The position numbers and the translations under genes are program-made. This document shows positions 62,017 to 64,000 of a stretch of DNA of 64,000 nucleotides, piece after piece. Positions within the stretch are counted from its first letter, which is position 1. The number at the start of each line of letters is the position of its first letter. The DNA comes from Hymenobacter oligotrophus. Its GTDB lineage: Bacteria > Bacteroidota > Bacteroidia > Cytophagales > Hymenobacteraceae. The notes under the pieces were generated by a model that saw nothing but the letters and a program-made list of their open reading frames with translations, did no database searches and was not told the origin of the DNA. The stretch spans positions 1,984,001 to 2,048,000 of the forward strand of contig NZ_CP032317.1 in the NCBI RefSeq assembly GCF_003574965.1. The letters run 5' to 3'.

Positions 62017-62988
62017 ATGAACACCGACAATAATTCGAACCTGGGCAACACGCCCGGCACCGGCTCTTCTACCAATCCTGCCAACCAAGGTACCGGCGCT
62101 GGCGCCGGCTACGGCAGCACTCAGCATTCGGGCAGCGGCTCGATGGGCTCTTCGGGCCTGAACTCTAGCAGCAACATCTCGAACGCCTCGAACACCGGCT
62201 CGGGCACCGACCAGAGCACCGGCGCCAACTACAACTCGGGCTCGTCGATGGGCAACAGCAACATGGGCTCGTCGTCGTCGTACAGCACTCCGCAAAACAG
62301 CGGCATTGACCCCGACCAGAAACACCACGATTACAGCGCCACCGAGAAAGGCGGCGCAATGGCTGGCGGCCTAGGTGCTGCCGTAGGTCGCGGCGTTGAT
62401 GCCGTGCAAAACACCGCCGGCGATGCTGCCCGTGCCGTAACCGGCAACGACAGCACCTACGGCTCGAGCAACCAGTCGGGCCGCATCCTGACCTCGACGT
62501 TCCGCGACCGTGAATCGGCTGAGCGTGCTTACAGCTCGCTTTCGTCGCGCGGTTACACCAAAGACGACGTGAACCTGATGATGTCGGACGAAACGCGCAA
62601 GACGCACTTCGGCGACCACACCCCCGACTCTGAGCTGGGCAACAAAGCCATGGAAGGCGCAGGCGTAGGTTCGGCCATCGGCGGTACTGCCGGTGCCGTA
62701 ATCGGCGCTATCGCAGCCATCGGTACTTCGGTAGCACTGCCGGGCTTGGGCCTGGTAATTGCCGGCCCGCTGGCCGCAGCACTGGCCGGCGCCGGCGCCG
62801 GTGGCCTCACGGGTGGCCTGGTAGGCGCCCTGGTAGGCTCGGGCATTCCGGAGGAGCGCGCTGCCGAGTACGAGCACGACATTAAGAACGGCGGCATCGT
62901 AATGGGTGTGCGTCCGCGCAACGACGAAGACGCCCGTCACTTCCAAGATGAGTTCCGCCGCCACAACGGCGACCGTATCTACTACTAG
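62017..62988 (+). CDS. glycine-zipper stress protein with disordered N-terminus
   Basis: 323 residues. Residues 1-100 are a Ser/Gly/Asn/Thr low-complexity stretch. Residues about 155-195 (LTSTFRDRESAERAYSSLSS then RGYTKDDVNLMMSDETR) match the general-stress 17M/YflT-type domain. Residues about 210-290 form a Gly/Ala zipper membrane hairpin (GAVIGAIAAIGTSVALPGLG). The C-terminus is YEHDIKNGGIVMGVRPRN. Probably a general-stress membrane-associated protein; monocistronic with a strong terminator. Confidence 0.75.
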   Translation: MNTDNNSNLGNTPGTGSSTNPANQGTGAGAGYGSTQHSGSGSMGSSGLNSSSNISNASNTGSGTDQSTGANYNSGSSMGNSNMGSSSSYSTPQNSGIDPDQKHHDYSATEKGGAMAGGLGAAVGRGVDAVQNTAGDAARAVTGNDSTYGSSNQSGRILTSTFRDRESAERAYSSLSSRGYTKDDVNLMMSDETRKTHFGDHTPDSELGNKAMEGAGVGSAIGGTAGAVIGAIAAIGTSVALPGLGLVIAGPLAAALAGAGAGGLTGGLVGALVGSGIPEERAAEYEHDIKNGGIVMGVRPRNDEDARHFQDEFRRHNGDRIYY

Positions 62989-63011
62989 TCGATAACTTAA
63001 GTCGGCTTGCC

Positions 63012-63045
63012 AAAAGACCCTCCCGCAACCGGGGGGGTCTTTTTT
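63012..63045 (+). terminator. rho-independent terminator
   Basis: Stem aaaagaccctcccg / gggggggtctttt with a short loop and T run after the stress protein gene. Confidence 0.85.
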
Positions 63046-63201
63046 GTTACTATGATAGCGGGCCACGCCCGGCACCTAGGGCCGTATTTGGCACTATTGT
63101 GTAGCTGGCCTCGTTAGCAATGCAGAATGGGCGCGGTTTTCGCCATACCATTCGGTGCGGCTTTACGTACATTTAAGACCACTTTTTTCGCGCTTTTGCC
63201 C

Positions 63202-64000
63202 ATGTCATTTCTTCGCCTGAAAATAGGCCTGTACGCCGCAGTGGTTGCTGCTGTGTTCGTGCTGGCTTCGTACAAGCTATACCGGGGCAACGACGCCCGC
63301 ATCCCGCAAAAAGAAGAAGTTCTGATTAAGGCGATGCTGCAGGGACTAAGCCAGGCCCACTACCAGCCCGAGCAAATCGACGACAATTTCTCGCGCCGCG
63401 TATTCGACCTGTACCTCAAGCGCATCGACTACTCCAAGAAGTTCTTGCTGCAGTCGGACGTAGCCCAGCTGCGTAAGTTCCAAACCGACATCGACGACCA
63501 GGTTAAGCGCGGCTCGCACGAGTTCCTCGACCTAGCTACCCGTTTGGTTGACCAGCGTACCAAAGAGGCCCAGGCGTTGTACCGCGAGCTGCTGAGCAAG
63601 CCCATGGACTTCGCAACGGAGGAATCCTTTCAGACGGACTTCGAGAAAGCGCAGTACCCGGCCGATAAAAATGCCCAGCGCGACGAGTGGCGCCGCTACC
63701 TGAAATACCTGACCATGACGCGTTTGGTAGAAATTCAGGACGAGCAAGCCAAGCGCGACCCCAAAAAAGCTACTGCCCCGGCCTTATCGGCCACGGAGAT
63801 GGAGGCCGAAGCCCGCAAGCGCGTGCTGAAGTACTTCGACGAGCAGTTTAACGACTTGATGCAGAACGACGACAACGACCGGTTGGCGTTGTGGGCCAAT
63901 ACCATTGCCAACACCTACGACCCGCACACCGAGTACTTTGCTCCGAAAGACAAGGAGTCGTTTGACATTGCCATGACGGGCCGTTTCGAAGGCATCGGCG
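63202..64000 (+). CDS. tail-specific (C-terminal processing) protease, N-terminal part
   Basis: Open from an ATG at 63202 to the right edge (266 residues seen). N-terminal transmembrane or signal segment (LKIGLYAAVVAAVFVLASY), then the tail-specific protease N-terminal domain: QGLSQAHYQPEQIDDNFSRR, VFDLYLKRIDYSKKFLLQSD and YDPHTEYFAPKDKESFDIAM, which leads into the PDZ domain. The PDZ and Ser-Lys catalytic domain lie beyond the window. Degrades misfolded envelope proteins by their C-termini. Confidence 0.92.
   Translation, partial: MSFLRLKIGLYAAVVAAVFVLASYKLYRGNDARIPQKEEVLIKAMLQGLSQAHYQPEQIDDNFSRRVFDLYLKRIDYSKKFLLQSDVAQLRKFQTDIDDQVKRGSHEFLDLATRLVDQRTKEAQALYRELLSKPMDFATEESFQTDFEKAQYPADKNAQRDEWRRYLKYLTMTRLVEIQDEQAKRDPKKATAPALSATEMEAEARKRVLKYFDEQFNDLMQNDDNDRLALWANTIANTYDPHTEYFAPKDKESFDIAMTGRFEGIG

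Larger units (their letters stand above)
448..63080. repeat. dispersed CCTAGG / CCCTAGGT motif
   Basis: The palindrome CCTAGG occurs about 88 times by eye count, roughly one per 730 bp, on both sides of genes and inside them. About 50 are the octamer CCCTAGGT or its complement ACCTAGGG. In coding copies it is read C-CTA-GGN (Leu-Gly). About 27 copies lie in the small non-coding fraction, some in terminator loops (3117, 31590, 33101). First copy 448, last 63075. Confidence 0.8.

Noticed and set aside
62017-62360. Possible tandem repeat array or CRISPR
   Set aside because: The repetitive look is Ser/Gly/Asn codon bias of the stress protein; there are no regular spacers.
1-64000. Transposase, integrase, phage or CRISPR-Cas genes
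   Set aside because: No DDE/Y1/serine or tyrosine recombinase motif, Cas protein or repeat-spacer array was found.

Overview
Organism: gene content and style suggest a Hymenobacter-like member of the Bacteroidota (Cytophagales). The DNA is GC-rich (about 60% by eye). Start codons have no clear Shine-Dalgarno sequences. Characteristic genes include a Hymenobacter-type PAS sensor fold, secreted zinc phospholipase C-like proteins, WbqC proteins, a fused DAHP synthase/chorismate mutase and many lipoproteins. This is inference from protein families, not from a marker gene; there is no rRNA here, only two tRNA-Ser genes. Layout: 1-0.7 kb holds the start of a PAS sensor protein and a decayed histidine kinase. 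0.8-12.9 kb is mostly housekeeping: zinc nuclease/phospholipase-like protein, Mn catalase, cyclophilin, M13 peptidase, alkyltransferase-like protein, a NarX-type kinase with a receiver-only partner, xseAB and a DUF892 ferritin-like protein. 13.1-19.2 kb is a complete RND tripartite efflux system (adaptor, pump, outer-membrane channel) with two palindromic elements inserted between its genes. 19.4-23.0 kb is a single-polypeptide MmeI-like restriction-modification enzyme. 23.0-27.5 kb holds an alpha/beta hydrolase, a zinc phospholipase C, a fasciclin protein and a TVP38/DedA protein, plus a dense set of palindromic repeats. 27.5-31.5 kb is a copper-handling cluster (HMA chaperone, metal-binding lipoprotein, YHS-HMA P1B ATPase, cupredoxin). 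31.7-43.8 kb contains a LOG-family pseudogene, a D-lactate dehydrogenase-like enzyme, a PAS-only protein, the two tRNA-Ser genes, YihY, a thioesterase, mltG, a putative acyltransferase-cNMP fusion, a YciO-like protein, a lipid A acyltransferase and a WbqC protein. 43.9-50.4 kb is clpC followed by an AT-richer four-gene surface-glycan island bracketed by a second, decayed copy of the clpC 3' end and its terminator. 50.6-64 kb holds an acyl-CoA carboxylase beta subunit, an M42 peptidase, a BtuF-like protein, aroA, aroB, a DAHP synthase/chorismate mutase, three tandem lipoproteins, proline dehydrogenase, a glycine-zipper stress protein and the start of a tail-specific protease. The most unusual signals are not genes. 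First, the palindrome CCTAGG, especially its octamer form CCCTAGGT/ACCTAGGG, is scattered through the whole window about 88 times by eye count, several-fold above the composition expectation, although CTAG is normally rare in bacteria. Second, a glycan island sits inside a duplication of the clpC 3' end. Third, several families of intergenic inverted repeats (REP/BIME or MITE-like) abut stop codons, and one appears to supply the ATG of the outer-membrane channel gene. No CRISPR array, transposase or phage module was seen.
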